Source: Ceratobasidium sp. AG-K (taxonomy: Eukaryota; Basidiomycota; Agaricomycetes; Cantharellales; Ceratobasidiaceae). Taken from it: a stretch of 64,000 bases of DNA. The notes below the pieces were generated by a model. That model worked only from the letters and a program-made list of their open reading frames with translations. It was not told the origin of the DNA and searched no databases. The position numbers were made by a program, and so were the translations under genes. Shown here piece by piece: positions 38,380 through 49,650 of the stretch (position 1 is the first letter of the stretch; the number at the start of each line of letters is the position of its first letter). The DNA is taken from contig JAWNGF010000001.1 of assembly GCA_037039685.1 (NCBI GenBank), forward strand, positions 2,790,001-2,854,000, read 5' to 3'.

Positions 38380-40076
38380 ATGCGGACCCAGCACGCACTA
38401 CACACTCTCCAGGCCTTTCCTGTCTACTCACTGGGTTTCGTAAAAGATGATAAACTACTTCTAGGCGGCGGTGGAGGTGCAACACGATCAGGGATCAAAA
38501 ACAAGCTTGTACGTCACGGTCTCCTTAGTTCGTACGCCTGGGCTCAATCCAACCTATAGAGGCTATACGAGGTCAATGAAACCGGCGAAAAGCTCGACCT
38601 TCTCACAGAGCTCGAACTTGAGAAAGATGAGGATGCACCTATGAGCATGGCTCTCGATTATGAGGTATGCTGTCACAAACATACGTGTCAATTCTCTCCC
38701 TAAACTTAAGTCTTTGCAGCAAAACGCTTTTATATGTGGAATAAATGGATCCATGGAAAAGGTTGAAGCCGGGATAAACCCACATTGTCGTGCGTTTTCA
38801 ATTGAAATGAAGGAGGACATGAAGCCGCTGTGAGTGAACGTAGCATCCCCCACTCTGTTACTTACCAAAAGGCCATCTCAGGATCAAGTTTGAACACTCG
38901 ACACAACTCGTCAAGGAAAAGAACTCGGAGGCTTTCCAAGTACTAACTTGTCAATAAGATCTTCTGTTAACTAACGTCCCACGTAGAAAGTTACGGCGCT
39001 TTCGAGGGACGGCACCGTACTGGCCGCTGGGTCTTCGGATGGAAAGCCATTCAACCAGGTTCGTAACGATCGTTTTTGTGTGAAACATATCTAGCAACTC
39101 CTCCTAGATTTCTCTAGTATCATACCCCAAACTCGACTTGGCCTCTGAAGCTTTCACCATCCCTTCTGGCGAACTCTTTGATGCCGACTTTTCCACAGAT
39201 GGTTATGTATGTGCCGTCTATTGCGTACCCGTTCACTTTAACACTTGATTAACATATTCTCGACCTAGTTAATAGTAACCAGCACCACCAACCTATACAT
39301 CTTTTCCCCATCATCAGCTCCGTCTAAAATGTCCCCTTCCACCGCCCACCCCCAACTCAATCTTCTTCACACACTACCTGTACCGGCATCCCGGCCCAGC
39401 TCCACGTTCCGCGCGACCCGTTGGTCACCAACAAATCCCAAAACAGCATGGAGCGTCATAAATACGGTCGGTGGTTCCGCTAAAGACCGTCGCGCTTGGG
39501 TTGCACGATGGGAAATTTCTGGCTCGGTGATGGCAAAAAGGGGGACTGGAAGGTTGCGAGTATGGTTAAGGCGGCGACGAGACCCATCACCGTATTTGAC
39601 GTCAGGTGAGATTCATTGTATTGCCTGTTAAGGGTCCGAGTTATTGATACGTAGCTGGAACTCATAGCCATGATGGTAAACTACTAGCGTTTGGCTCATC
39701 CGACTTGAGTGTAGGAATCTTGGATTCACATACGCTTGTCGTAAGTATCCCGCCCGGTTATGTTGTTGTCACATCCACTAAGCGCCGAATTAGCCACTTC
39801 TTACTATCCTCCGCGCGCACGAGTTCCCTCCAACGGCTCTTCGATTCAATCCTAGTGGAACACTACTAGCTAGCGCGAGTGCCGACAACACCCTACGGCT
39901 CATCGCTGTTCCCAGTAGCTTCGGCCAATGTAAGTTGTCTGAAACTCCTCCCCCTCCATCTATAACTCAATGTATTGTTATATTTCACAGCCGCGATGAC
40001 GACAATCCTGATCATGCTTGTTCTCTTGGCGGGATTGCTTGCGGTTCTCGTTCAGCGAGGAGACATTACCTGGTAG
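38380..40076 (+). CDS. SEC12: Sec12, ER GEF for Sar1 (one frame break)
   Basis: WD40/beta-propeller guanine-nucleotide exchange factor that starts COPII coat assembly at the ER. Ten exons: 38380-38508, 38560-38664, 38720-38829, 38882-38939, 38987-39058, 39108-39206, 39269-39605, 39668-39740, 39794-39929, 39991-40076. VYSLGFVKDDKLLLGGGGGATRSG is the K-loop/first blade; later VTALSRDGTVLAAGSSDG, SHDGKLLAFGSSDLSVGILD and FNPSGTLLASASADNTLRL. It ends with a single C-terminal membrane anchor (TTILIMLVLLAGLLAVLVQ) and only a few lumenal residues. In exon 7 the frame changes after RAWVARWE (about 39511, run GGGAAATTT), one base missing, matching the exon sum of 2 mod 3. Confidence 0.88.
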
Positions 40077-40833
40077 TGCCTCAAAACGATGGCTGCTTTG
40101 CTCGGATCTGATTCTCGTCTGCTTTCATAAAACTTACCTGTGCGATGTGATAATGGTTGGACATAGACGCTGTAGATACTGATACGAAATGTAAAGGGTG
40201 CATACAAAGAGTGCTCGTAGATCGCTCACTCGGCCACCTGTCAATCGATCAACCATGAGGCCCCAATTCGTGTTCAGGTGACTCACGGAGTTGGCCCATC
40301 TTGGTTATATGGTCGGCGGTACGGCGCTGTCGTTAAGTACCCACGCACGCAAAAGACTGGATTGAATTCATTAACACAGCACGAGAGGCCTCATTGTCGC
40401 GTCTAGACGGCATGTACCCCTTGCACGGGGCAAATCGTCGAACATGCATAGCCTGCATCCAGGGACGGGCAATCGATGACCCAAATCTGAAATCGAGAGC
40501 TAGCCCAGGTCCCATCCAAGCCTCAAGGTTGTTCATACATGGTTTGGTTGATTCTACTCTCGGCTGAGCTGTGTAGAGTTTGACGCCGTCGTTGTCATCC
40601 GTCCCTCAGTCAAGTGATCGTGCTGCGTACCATTCCGACACAACGCCTGGGATCCGTTGAATTGAATGGTGTCGATAATGTAGGACGGCGTCTTTCCATT
40701 TAGTGTATACTATGGCTGTGGCTCGTGCATTGTTTGCCCAGTTTATCCCGAACCCAATATAAGAGTCGAGTCTGAAAGTTGCACCCCCACCAAACCCTAT
40801 ACTTTCTCATCCATACCAGTTCTTCAATACGCT
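40077..40833. other. Intergenic, no gene recognised
   Basis: About 750 bp. A 67-codon minus-strand frame (40333-40536) has no family features and I do not call it. Confidence 0.4.
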
Positions 40834-42269
40834 ATGGATGCAAGCCCAGATGATTCTCGTTGCATCATCCAGCTAGATTCAGGGCACGTTGCCGGACTTG
40901 CTGTGAGAGCCATACCTCGCTAGGGTGCATTGTTTCGGTAACTAACAGTTTCAATCGTAGTCCACAGCCCAAGCGTCCCTCTTGTCCCTCATCGCCGTCC
41001 TATACGTACTGTTACGAGTAGCGGTGCGTATTTCCGGTATCACAAAAAATTACTCCTGATTATTTTCCCTGCCTTTGAAAGTTCAACTACCGGCGTAATA
41101 TACAAAATCCCCCGGGTGCTCCATGGCGGCTCATCCGGAATAGCACCGACGCATACATGGTATGAATTATCATTCAGCTCGATTGTTTTAGTCTTAACTT
41201 TTTTCCAAGTTGAATCTCTTAGTTGCAGAGCTTCTGGTAGCGGTAGGAGGGATACTTGATGCCGTGTGGGCGATCGAGGGCCGCACCTACTGTGGCAGAG
41301 TCTGCTCCGCACAAGGAGCGCTGGCCCAGATTGGGATCAGCGCCACCGCCCCCTTTATTATGGCGATAGCGACAAACACCTGGTGGCGGGTGTATACTGG
41401 GAGGCCGGAGAGGCCCAGCGCGGTGATGTGGGTCGCAGTCTCGATTTTTTTCTGGGGTTATGTCATTTTGTTCGCGGTCGTGGGATGGTCTGTTCACCCC
41501 GATTTCTACCAACCAACACCACTTTGTAAGTGTTTGCATTGGGGAGGGTGGGCTGCAGCTCTAATGGCTATTTTATCAGGGTGTTGGATCAGTGCAGAGC
41601 ATCCATGGGAGAGACTCTTTGGCCAGTACATCCTGTAAGTAATTGGCTCAAATATACGCGCTAATTCCGTAGGCTAATTCGCTTGAAGTCTCTGGGCTTG
41701 TGCTTTTGGAAGCATTTTGGCCTACGGCCAAATATTTCTGTGGTGCCGGGGAAATCTTGAGTTTCTCGATACCACAAGTGGGACCAAAATCAAGTTTCAT
41801 TTCCCCGCCCAAATCCCCGTTGGCGACGATGACGATGAAGACATACGTGAAGAGGCATGGAAAATACTCCTGTAGGTTCTCTTGAATGCTTGGATCTCAT
41901 GTATATTCATTACCCAATAGCTTCCCATTTTGTTACACTATGCAAGTCCTTGGGTTTTCCATAACACGGTGGATGTCCTTCCAGGACCCAGCCCTCAACA
42001 ACATACATGAGCCTGAACTGGCTGGGATGGCAGCGGCAAGCTTACTCTTCCGCTGGGTCTTCCGACTCAGTGGATTTGTAACGGTTGTACTTCTTTTGAA
42101 GCTACGACCAAATGTCCTGTTATTTGGCACTCGGGGGGTGTTAGCCCCAAAGGATCCTCGCGCGATAGCCGACAGCCAGAACCCAAACTACACGAATACC
42201 GGCACTGCTCAGCCGGTTCATGGGTCTACAATCCAATTGAATGACCTGAGCGGACAACAACAGGCCTAG
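40834..42269 (+). CDS. Seven-helix receptor-like membrane protein, 370 aa
   Basis: Fungal GPCR-like protein (glucose/cAMP-receptor type fold by general layout); ligand unknown. Exons 40834-40902, 40961-41023, 41082-41159, 41210-41525, 41580-41634, 41689-41871, 41921-42269; 1113 nt. Helices: STAQASLLSLIAVLYVLL, ELLVAVGGILDAVWAI, QGALAQIGISATAPFIMAI, WVAVSIFFWGYVILFAVVGW, a helix after WCWISAEHPWERLFGQYIL (LLWACAFGSILAYGQIFLW), LFPFCYTMQVLGFSI, and LLFRWVFRLSGFVTVVLL. Cys pair candidates: YCGRVC before helix 3 and WCW in the second outside loop. Reading through 41526-41579 is possible but would insert about 18 residues into the WCW motif, so I splice it. A hydrophilic loop before helix 6 is acidic (DDDDEDIREE). 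Confidence 0.75.
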
Positions 42270-42811
42270 GCTTGGACCGTCGTATCTTTTTCTTTACCTT
42301 GCTTGTCGAGTTTGGTATACGTGTCAACATTTATGAAAACACTTGTGTATTTATGATAAAAATGAAATCACTCGCTTGTCAGTATGTAGATCCAAGAGTT
42401 GGACGATGTGTATACACGTTCATAAAAGATCCCAGTTGGCTCAGCATGAACTACGACTCATTCCCGACTGGTTCATTTTTTCAGTATGCATACAATCGGA
42501 CAAGCAATTCCTCACTAACGTTTCATCAACCGTATAATTGGCGGTATTTTCATTCGGAGTGTTAGCTAAGTCTCGAGATGACAGTATGGGCTAAGCGAGT
42601 TATTGCTAGTGATATAGCTATCTTGCGAAACTCGACGGTAGCCACACTAGCTGGTGGGGTAGCGTAAATAGCACGAAGTCGTACACAGAGCTTTCACGAG
42701 ATAAAACAAGGACAGCGTATTGTGATGCACATACATGAGGTGACAGATAAAGTCGTCGAGTACATTTTGGTTACAAATGCGGGCTTCTGGGCAGGCTTCG
42801 TTGAATTCTAG
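42270..42811. other. Convergent intergenic, no gene recognised
   Basis: About 540 bp, AT-rich, between the receptor-like gene and the MFS gene 3' end. A 97-codon frame at 42272-42565 lacks features. Confidence 0.4.
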
Positions 42812-44851
42812 TCATGCAGCAACCCGTCGCAGGCGACTCAACACACTATTCGCCCGCCAGGTAAGAGCGCACATAGCAAGGGCGGTAGCGGCATATGTCG
42901 CAGAAGGACCTACTATCCAATAGGCAAAGCAAGCTGACATCGCATGAATGATGACATGGTCAGTCTGAGACGTCAGGGAAAAACCGTGGTGAAGCCTACC
43001 CAATAGTGGTCCGATAGCACGCCCCAACTGCCCGGATGATCGAAATTCGCCCAGTGCGCGCCCGGTAAGGATTGCTCCAGCGTTTGTCGTGGGTGTCACG
43101 TTGTCTTCGGTTACTTGTGGGCCACCCCTAGGATCTGGGATGACCTTGCCTACCGCTGTGGCCGGGGTCGACTTGCCCTTGGCGCGAGGGGCGATGGGAC
43201 GACGACGCGCTGATTCTCCCACCTGAGAGTAACCTGCTGCAACTCCAGCGTTTTTAGCGGGTCTTGAGCCGGACGCCGACCTAGTGGTGGACATAGGAAT
43301 ATTTTGCGCAGCAGAGGACTCGACGTCGCATTGCAACGATGCCAGCGCGGTGAGTGACGTGACCACCGTCGCGCTAGTAAAAGACAAGAGCGCAGCCGCC
43401 GCGTGTAGCATTCCGACCGCAGCACGCACGTCTTGCCTTGTGACTTTGCCTTGGTTGCCACGCAATGTATGCGGGATCATAGAAAGAATAATCAAGGCAG
43501 CGGCGCAACTTGTCATACCCCTACGGACAAATGCGTGCTCCCCTACAACCGAGGTGGCACGGCGAACATAACCACCTTGCAGAAGAGCAGCGAACACTCC
43601 AATGAGTCCAAGGAGGCGGCCGTTTTGTGAGTTGTTCCAATCCAAAACTGAGAACAGGCAGTCAGTAAGTTGAGCGATAATCATGAAGAAAACTGAAACT
43701 GACGATCGTAAGTGAGGAATGTGAGGGTAAATTCTACCCCAGAAAACAGGCTGAGGAATGAGAAGTGCAGGTTTCCAAGCTGTTTCAGAAGAAGTCTTCG
43801 GTCTCCTAGGGAAAGCTTCTCATATCTGCCTCGAGTAATGTCATCCCCATCTAGAACCAAGGTAGTGCCCCGGGTCTCGGGTAAATAAGCGGCAAGGAAC
43901 GCAGTCTCTGTGAGCAGTAAGAGGAGGGTGAGGATTGCGGGGGTGGCATAAATGTTCATGTCTTGTGTGAAGGAGAGAGGGAATGGGTTCATCGAAAAGT
44001 ATGCACCAATCGGCGGGCCAATGGTAAAACATATCGAGAATGCAATCCCGACGAACATCAGCGCCGCGGACCGGCGAGAGGGAGGTGTTATATCAGAGAG
44101 AATCGCACTACGAACTGTGAGTGATGATATGTTGCATCGTGCATAGTGTGCTTACATAGAGAGCTGGACATTTCCTTCGCTAATTCCACCAATGGCACGG
44201 GATAGTAGGAATGACGCAAAGGAAGTCGACTGAATCCACCTGGAGACAGGTTTGTTTGTTGCGATATACCATGTCACGAGACTCACACGATCGCGGAAGC
44301 AATATTCCCTAGCATGCTCACAAGCAACACCCGCTTCCGTCCATACGTGTCGGACAAACTCCCAATATAGGGCGATATAAAGAACTGAAGGGAGCTATCG
44401 AGTATGTTACGCCGTGTTTAAATATTTCGAGTTCTAAATACCTAAACAGTGAACCCATAAGTCCCTGCAAAGCATTGTGTTGTTGGAACAAGTAGTATCG
44501 CCGATTAGGACCGGGACTCACTCCGAGCAAAACTACATCCCACTTGTGCTGGACTGCATGAGGGGCGACCTTGTTCCTAAGGCGGTTTATTCTTCGTAAT
44601 ACAGTTGAAAGTAATGCCCCTTCGTCCTCTCTACGAGTGTACCAATCGATGAGTCGTGGAAACAACGGAAGGGGAATGGTAAATGCTACCACGTATGATG
44701 TTAGGTCGGTTGCACACGACAAGACGTTACTCTCACCGAACAAGTCAAGAATCAGAGCAAAAATCACGACTCTTTGAATCCATTTTCTCTCCTCTAGGAG
44801 CATAGTTAGGTGGTTGGTTGTGGTGGTTGAGCAGGCGTGCTGGCATGACAT
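42812..44851 (-). CDS. MFS transporter, 572 aa
   Basis: Major facilitator of the TetA/MFSD-like drug:H+ antiporter type. Exons 44522-44851, 44442-44464, 44287-44394, 44156-44239, 43704-44107, 43000-43647, 42812-42933; 1719 nt. The diagnostic loop 2-3 motif is GSLSDTYGRKRVLL. Others: ESNVLSCATDLTSY and VVAFTIPLPLFPRLID (helix 1), ASFLLSRAIGGISEGNVQLS (helix 4), SICFTIGPPIGAYFS (helix 5) and NSQNGRLLGLIGV after the centre. The loop between helices 10 and 11 carries a Ser/Pro/Lys-rich insert of about 85 residues (PMSTTRSASGS to PTTNAG), unusual for the family. The 23-nt exon at 44442 is needed for the frame. Substrate unknown. Confidence 0.85.
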
Positions 44852-44962
44852 GTAAGCCTTTCCCTATTCGAAATTGGGTCATTGGGCGTCTTTTTCAGAC
44901 CATCAATCTACTGCCCAAGAGTACTCACGATCGGCCAACTGACTCGCCCGGATAGCCACCAC
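44852..44962. promoter_or_regulatory. 111-bp head-to-head gap MFS/histidine phosphatase
   Basis: Divergent promoter with no CACGTG box, the exception among the short head-to-head gaps of the window. An earlier in-frame ATG for the phosphatase exists at 44882. Confidence 0.3.
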
Positions 44963-45956
44963 ATGTATACCGATTTGCTTGTTTATATTATTCGCCACGG
45001 GGAGACAAATGAGAATCGATTGGGTATTATACAAGGACAAATGGATACACAACTGAACGACGCTGGTGAGGAAATTCAACGTTTAACTATTCGAGGGGGG
45101 GGGGTCCTGACGTGTCTCTTAATCATGATTAGGAAGGGATCAAGCAAAACTCACTGGAAGGGCTCTGAAGAATGTGAACTTTGTCAAGGCTTACACGAGT
45201 GATTCTTCACGTGCAGCCGACGTACGTCTCGTTACAGTGTTGATGAAATCACGAAATCGTTCAACCTATTACATGCGAGCAGACTGCCCGGGCAATTGTA
45301 GCCCATCATCCTAAATGCGAGCTTGTTCCAGACGCTCGACTACGAGAACGTGTGAGTTTATTGGTTAATTGTCGATTGTCTTTCATTTAAGCTAGATACT
45401 CCAGAACATGGGCACCCTTTCCGGTACCAAGGCCCCCGCTAGAAGACCACTCCCACCGTCGGTCGAGCCAGGCCAATCGATTCAGCTGAGGCTGAATAAT
45501 TTCTGGGACAACGCAATCTTGCCACTATTGTTACCTTCGGCGATCACCAATGATTCCCCTGAAGGTGCACCTTTGACCGCCGATCCAGCAAGTGGCCTAT
45601 CATCTCATCTTGGGGACCAAGCCTCTAGCACACCCTCTATCCTTCTCGTATCTCACGGAGCCACCATTAGCAAGCTCATCCATGACGTCCTGCTGTACGA
45701 AAATGGCTATACGCCCGTCTGTGATATATCGCGTCGTGGAATCTACAACACCAGTATATCTGTTGTACGCCTACATGCTAGTAGGATGAATCTCTCGGTG
45801 ACTCCTCCGCCTGATGATGCAAGGGACGACGGTGCGGACCAGGCGTCTGTTTCAGTGTCCGGGGAGTTAGTTACATTTGCCTCGATTGCGCACTTAACCA
45901 GGAGGCAAGAAATGGTGACGGAGAACGCGGATATGCTCGAACAGCGTAACTCGTGA
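44963..45956 (+). CDS. Histidine phosphatase (phosphoglycerate-mutase-like), 270 aa
   Basis: Branch-1 histidine phosphatase, TIGAR/fructose-2,6-bisphosphatase-like by layout. Exons 44963-45065, 45133-45221, 45283-45351, 45405-45956. LVYIIRHGETNENR places the phosphate-accepting His at residue 12; QLNDAGRDQAKLTGRAL, TSDSSRAADTARAI and LRERN follow the family order. The second catalytic His is in LLVSHGATISKLI (H171). A 45-residue loop rich in Pro/Ser sits between them. Substrate not determinable. The third intron precedes NMGTLSG. A G8 run in intron 1 (45095-45102) is a place where length errors are likely but harmless. Confidence 0.88.
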
Positions 45957-46335
45957 TGTTCGTCCTACCTGGGTGGTGATTGACGAGCTCGTTTTAGTAG
46001 ATCGTCGCTCACGACAGAAGAGAAGTAGTTGGGCCTGTTGTTTATAAGATACATATGATCCTCCAGCTATATTACAAGCTATGTCAGAGCAGAATCGTAT
46101 AGTTCCTTGGATTATGTAGCAACAACTAAACGTGACCTAGTAGTTGCGAAGCCTGGATTCCGAATGACATCATGCAAATGTTACCAGCGCCCTGGATCAA
46201 GCCGGGTCACGACTTGCGACCACCAGTAGGCACTGCGCAATGTTCTTTCAAACGCGGAATTTATACCACTTAAGAGTGAATAAGCACAGCGTCCTACCCT
46301 TATATCTCTATCTTGACGAAAGCCATGTCGAATGG
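45957..46335. other. Intergenic, no gene recognised
   Basis: About 380 bp between two same-strand genes; presumably 3' UTR plus promoter of the next gene. Confidence 0.35.
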
Positions 46336-47666
46336 ATGTCCCGTAATATTTTGAAGGAAATCATCGCCGACTTGAAGCCTTTGTAAGTTAGCTCAAACAA
46401 GGGAGGGCCATTTAACCCGTCGTTCGTTCCGTTAGAATAGGGCCGAAACTAGTCAAGGAAAGTCACATTGGCGCATCGGGATTGAGTGCAACCGCGATGA
46501 AGAAAGCCGGCCAGTCTGTAGTTGAAGTACACCGAGGTGGTAAGAATGGCATTCTCACTATAAACATATTGACACTCACACATAGAACTTTTAGAGAACT
46601 ACCAGTTTGCATACTTCCTCAAACCAGCAGACTCGTACGACTTGATCATCAAGGTTTATCTGGTTTCAACTGAGTTGAATGGGACCTTTGACGTACCATA
46701 TATTTATAGACACGCGATTTTGTCGCAGTTACTGCCGCGCCAGACGCTTTACGTCTCTCCGAAGAAAAAAGCCCAACGCCTGAACCAGTGACCAAGAAAC
46801 CAGCTAAACGTAATCAAAGGCAGAAAAAGCGCGCCACAAAGTCCACATCTCGCCCCAAATCCTCGTCCGCGGCCAAGAAACGAAAGCGTGTCGAGGAAAG
46901 CGACGAAGAAGACGCAGAAATGTCAGACGCCTGGCCTGATCTAGACAAAGACATCGAAGAAGGAAGCCAGGCAAGTGATGATAGTCAGGTCGAGTTCATC
47001 CCCTCGAGCACTGCCCCAACACGAAGGTCGACTCGGAACAAGAGCACACATCAAGTAGAAACTGTCGACGTGGATATGCACGAAGAAGTACACCCACAGG
47101 CCTGTGAACCGCCGATTATTGTCAAGCCAGAACCCGACGACACCTCTGCCCTTGCAAACTTGATTCCAATTTCTGCGGACGAGGAGCCTAGTCCGGATCC
47201 ACAACCCCCAAGTCCGAAACCTCCTTCTGAGCAGCTAGCCGTAGAGGAGGAGGAAGAAAAACCTAAACAGGAGCTGCAGCTGACCTATGCAGGATATATT
47301 GTTCCCAGTCGATGCATATGTGTCATTGCTGAACCCTGGCCCGCACTGCCAACGCCGGCTCAAGTTGTATCTCAGGCCACAAAAACTCGACTAAAGCCTT
47401 CTAAACCACCCCCCCAAACTAATGCGCGTCCGCTTTTCCGGCCTGACTCGGACGAGGAGGGTAGCAACAGTGAAGCTCCTGCACCACAACGCTCTCCAAG
47501 TCCTCCCTTTGACTCAGACGACGAGGAAGGAAGGCTAAGGATGTTCAGCCAAATGATCAACAACGTCGGGGAGCACCGTTCGGGAGTAGCTGCCCGTGGA
47601 GCAATGGACGAGTTTGAGGATGATGCTCTGTATGGTGATGCGGATGAGGATGGTAGAGGCGTTTAA
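46336..47666 (+). CDS. Unknown nuclear acidic protein, 387 aa
   Basis: Exons 46336-46382, 46436-46536, 46595-46653, 46710-47666 (1164 nt). The conserved-looking N-terminal 85 residues (MSRNILKEIIADLKPLIGPK, ENYQFAYFLKPADSYDLIIK, FVAVTAAP) could form a small domain. They are followed by strong nuclear-localisation clusters (KRNQRQKKR, KKRKR), Glu/Asp-rich stretches, Pro-rich linkers and a C-terminal acidic patch (DEFEDDALYGDADED). No zinc-binding or enzyme motif seen. The layout suggests a chromatin- or transcription-associated factor; this is inference. The start at 46336 is chosen because both nearby upstream ATGs run into stops. Confidence 0.65.
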
Positions 47667-47904
47667 GTGAACACTTAACCTTTATCTGTCTTTGTTCTGT
47701 TGCATAACGCATTGTATATACGTTTGAAATGGTAGTTGAAGTGTCGTACCAAAAGTCTCTGGAATCATCGAGGATGTAAGCAATGTTGCCAACCGACTAC
47801 GCATATAAGCTCGTTGCTCTGAAGATTTAGCTTCTGAATCGCGCTCTATAATACCGCACTAGGGATATTTTATTGGCTGATGATTCATCACGATAGGGCT
47901 GACA

Positions 47905-49158
47905 TTACTCAGAGCCTCCGTCAGATGACGCATACTGTCTCTGCAGCGCATTTAACCGTTTTTCCTTTCTGCTCTCCTTGCTAGGAAGGATCCCCTTGCC
48001 TCCTTTTCGGAAAGCATTCCAGTTCGCCTCTATTCGCCTAACTGCCCCCCACGATTCATCGTGTTTACCATCGCATTTAGACTCTGCTTCCACATAATCC
48101 CAGTCCTCTTCCACTCGCCAACCGCGCTCTTTCGCGATGAGACAGAGTACGTTCCAGGTGCGTTGAGTCGTGTCAGATAGATACGGGAAATCGGACTCGA
48201 CCATGATTCGCGTTGAATCACAGGCCTGGATGAGTTCGTTAATCGCGTTCGAGTTGGGCCTGACGTTTATCGCAGTTGAGAGGGAGAGGTAAACATTTTG
48301 ATGGGCTTTCTGTAGGGGTTCCACGATATTAGTGGACGAGGATGACTGAAAAAGACACTCACTTCGATGCTCCTCCACGTCTCCCCGCTCAGCGTGCAAC
48401 TATGCAAATCGACATTGATCCTCTCCCAAGCCACACCATATCGACTCCGCATGTTCTTCAAAAGTTCGGTTGTCACTCCACTCGCCTTGACACTATGCAA
48501 ACTGATGTTCCTGCCTAGCTCAACGGCCACGCTAATTTGCGCCTCGAGAACCGCAATCTGGTGCTCATGGGGTACGGTAAACGGAGAAAGTTGCATGTCT
48601 CCTTCCTCATAGGAAAATCGCACCCTAAATGCGCGATCGATTCCCACTTCTCCTAGCATCGCCGATGGAGATGACTGGAGATTATCTTTCAACTCTTGTA
48701 AGATGTCTTTGAGTGGTCGAGGGGCAGGCAGGGAAGCAAGTACACGTTGGAATGCTTCCTCTTTCTGGTCAGATGGGTTGAATAGAGCGCGGTAATGCTC
48801 CTCGGTCGGGGCGGGAGTGTCCGATATGGAGATCCTATGCGACCACCACGGATGGTAACCTTCGAATGGAACGTATAGGCCTGACCACCGGAGAACTGGA
48901 AAACGACGCACCAAAGCACATGACGACTCGCTCACCCATCCTCTCCCCCAGCTCCCGCACCTTGGGTTGATCTTCCGTATGCGTCGCCATCGCGCAGATC
49001 TGGCCCAACTGGACCGAATTGATATGTTCATCCGAGATCGGTGTGGTGTCCGTAGGATGGCAGTGGACGTCTACGACATGACTGAGAACTGCTGCCGACG
49101 GCAGTGGGCTGTTGAAAACACTTTTGGACGGGGCTTCGTCGACGTTGTTCGGGCACAT
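47905..49158 (-). CDS. TatD-family metal-dependent hydrolase (Scn1-like), 382 aa
   Basis: TatD/amidohydrolase fold protein related to the fission-yeast Cut9-interacting protein Scn1; putative nuclease. Exons 48912-49158, 48363-48859, 47905-48309. Metal-binding motifs in order: VVDVHCHPTD (HxH), GYHPWW, a conserved Glu in AMLGEVGIDR, ISLHSVKASG, INVDLHSCTLSG, and VESDFPYLSD with the last Asp. The C-terminal 60 residues are basic and charged. Where yeast and human TatD have TDAP, this has SDFP, as in the Scn1 subgroup. Confidence 0.87.
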
Positions 49159-49650
49159 AATATATCGTTGTCAATCGAAGAAGCCGAGGAAAGTGAGCAC
49201 GTACAACGATGTTCGCATCACTGGTAAGTCATGATCACGCAATGATGTAATCCAGTGGTCGGCTGTCGATCAAACAAACCAAGACAGATCTAAAAGACAA
49301 ACCACGGACAACACTATCGCATTCGTACTACATAGCAAAACAAACAACATTCCGATCCTTGGTGGTATAGTATAAATGCCAATCGATACAGCAGCACAAC
49401 AACGCAAAGTCCGCGTGATGTAGTCCGTACTAGTAAGGATGAACAAAACGTCCGTCACGAACAACGTCCGAAATCCTTGGCCGAATGACAATTATTGTAT
49501 ACAGTTTCGATTCGATAGATGTGAGAAATATGAGAAATTAATGTCATACGTTGTGAGCGCAGTTCAGACGCTTTGAGCAAAACCCGTTCCCCGTATGTTG
49601 CAATTTATTGTTCCAAACCTCAACTGTTCTGTTCTGTTTCGGGTTCGTCA
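49159..49650. other. Intergenic, no gene recognised
   Basis: About 490 bp between the TatD start and the 3' end of the YTH gene; nothing identified. Confidence 0.35.

Noticed and set aside
40333..40536. 67-codon minus-strand frame
   Set aside because: No splice partners, leader or family features; length is within chance for this base composition.
41526..41558. 33-nt intron (GTAAGT...CTGCAG) in the receptor-like gene
   Set aside because: Too short for this genome; the 54-nt alternative ending at 41579 restores a WCWIS motif and the frame.
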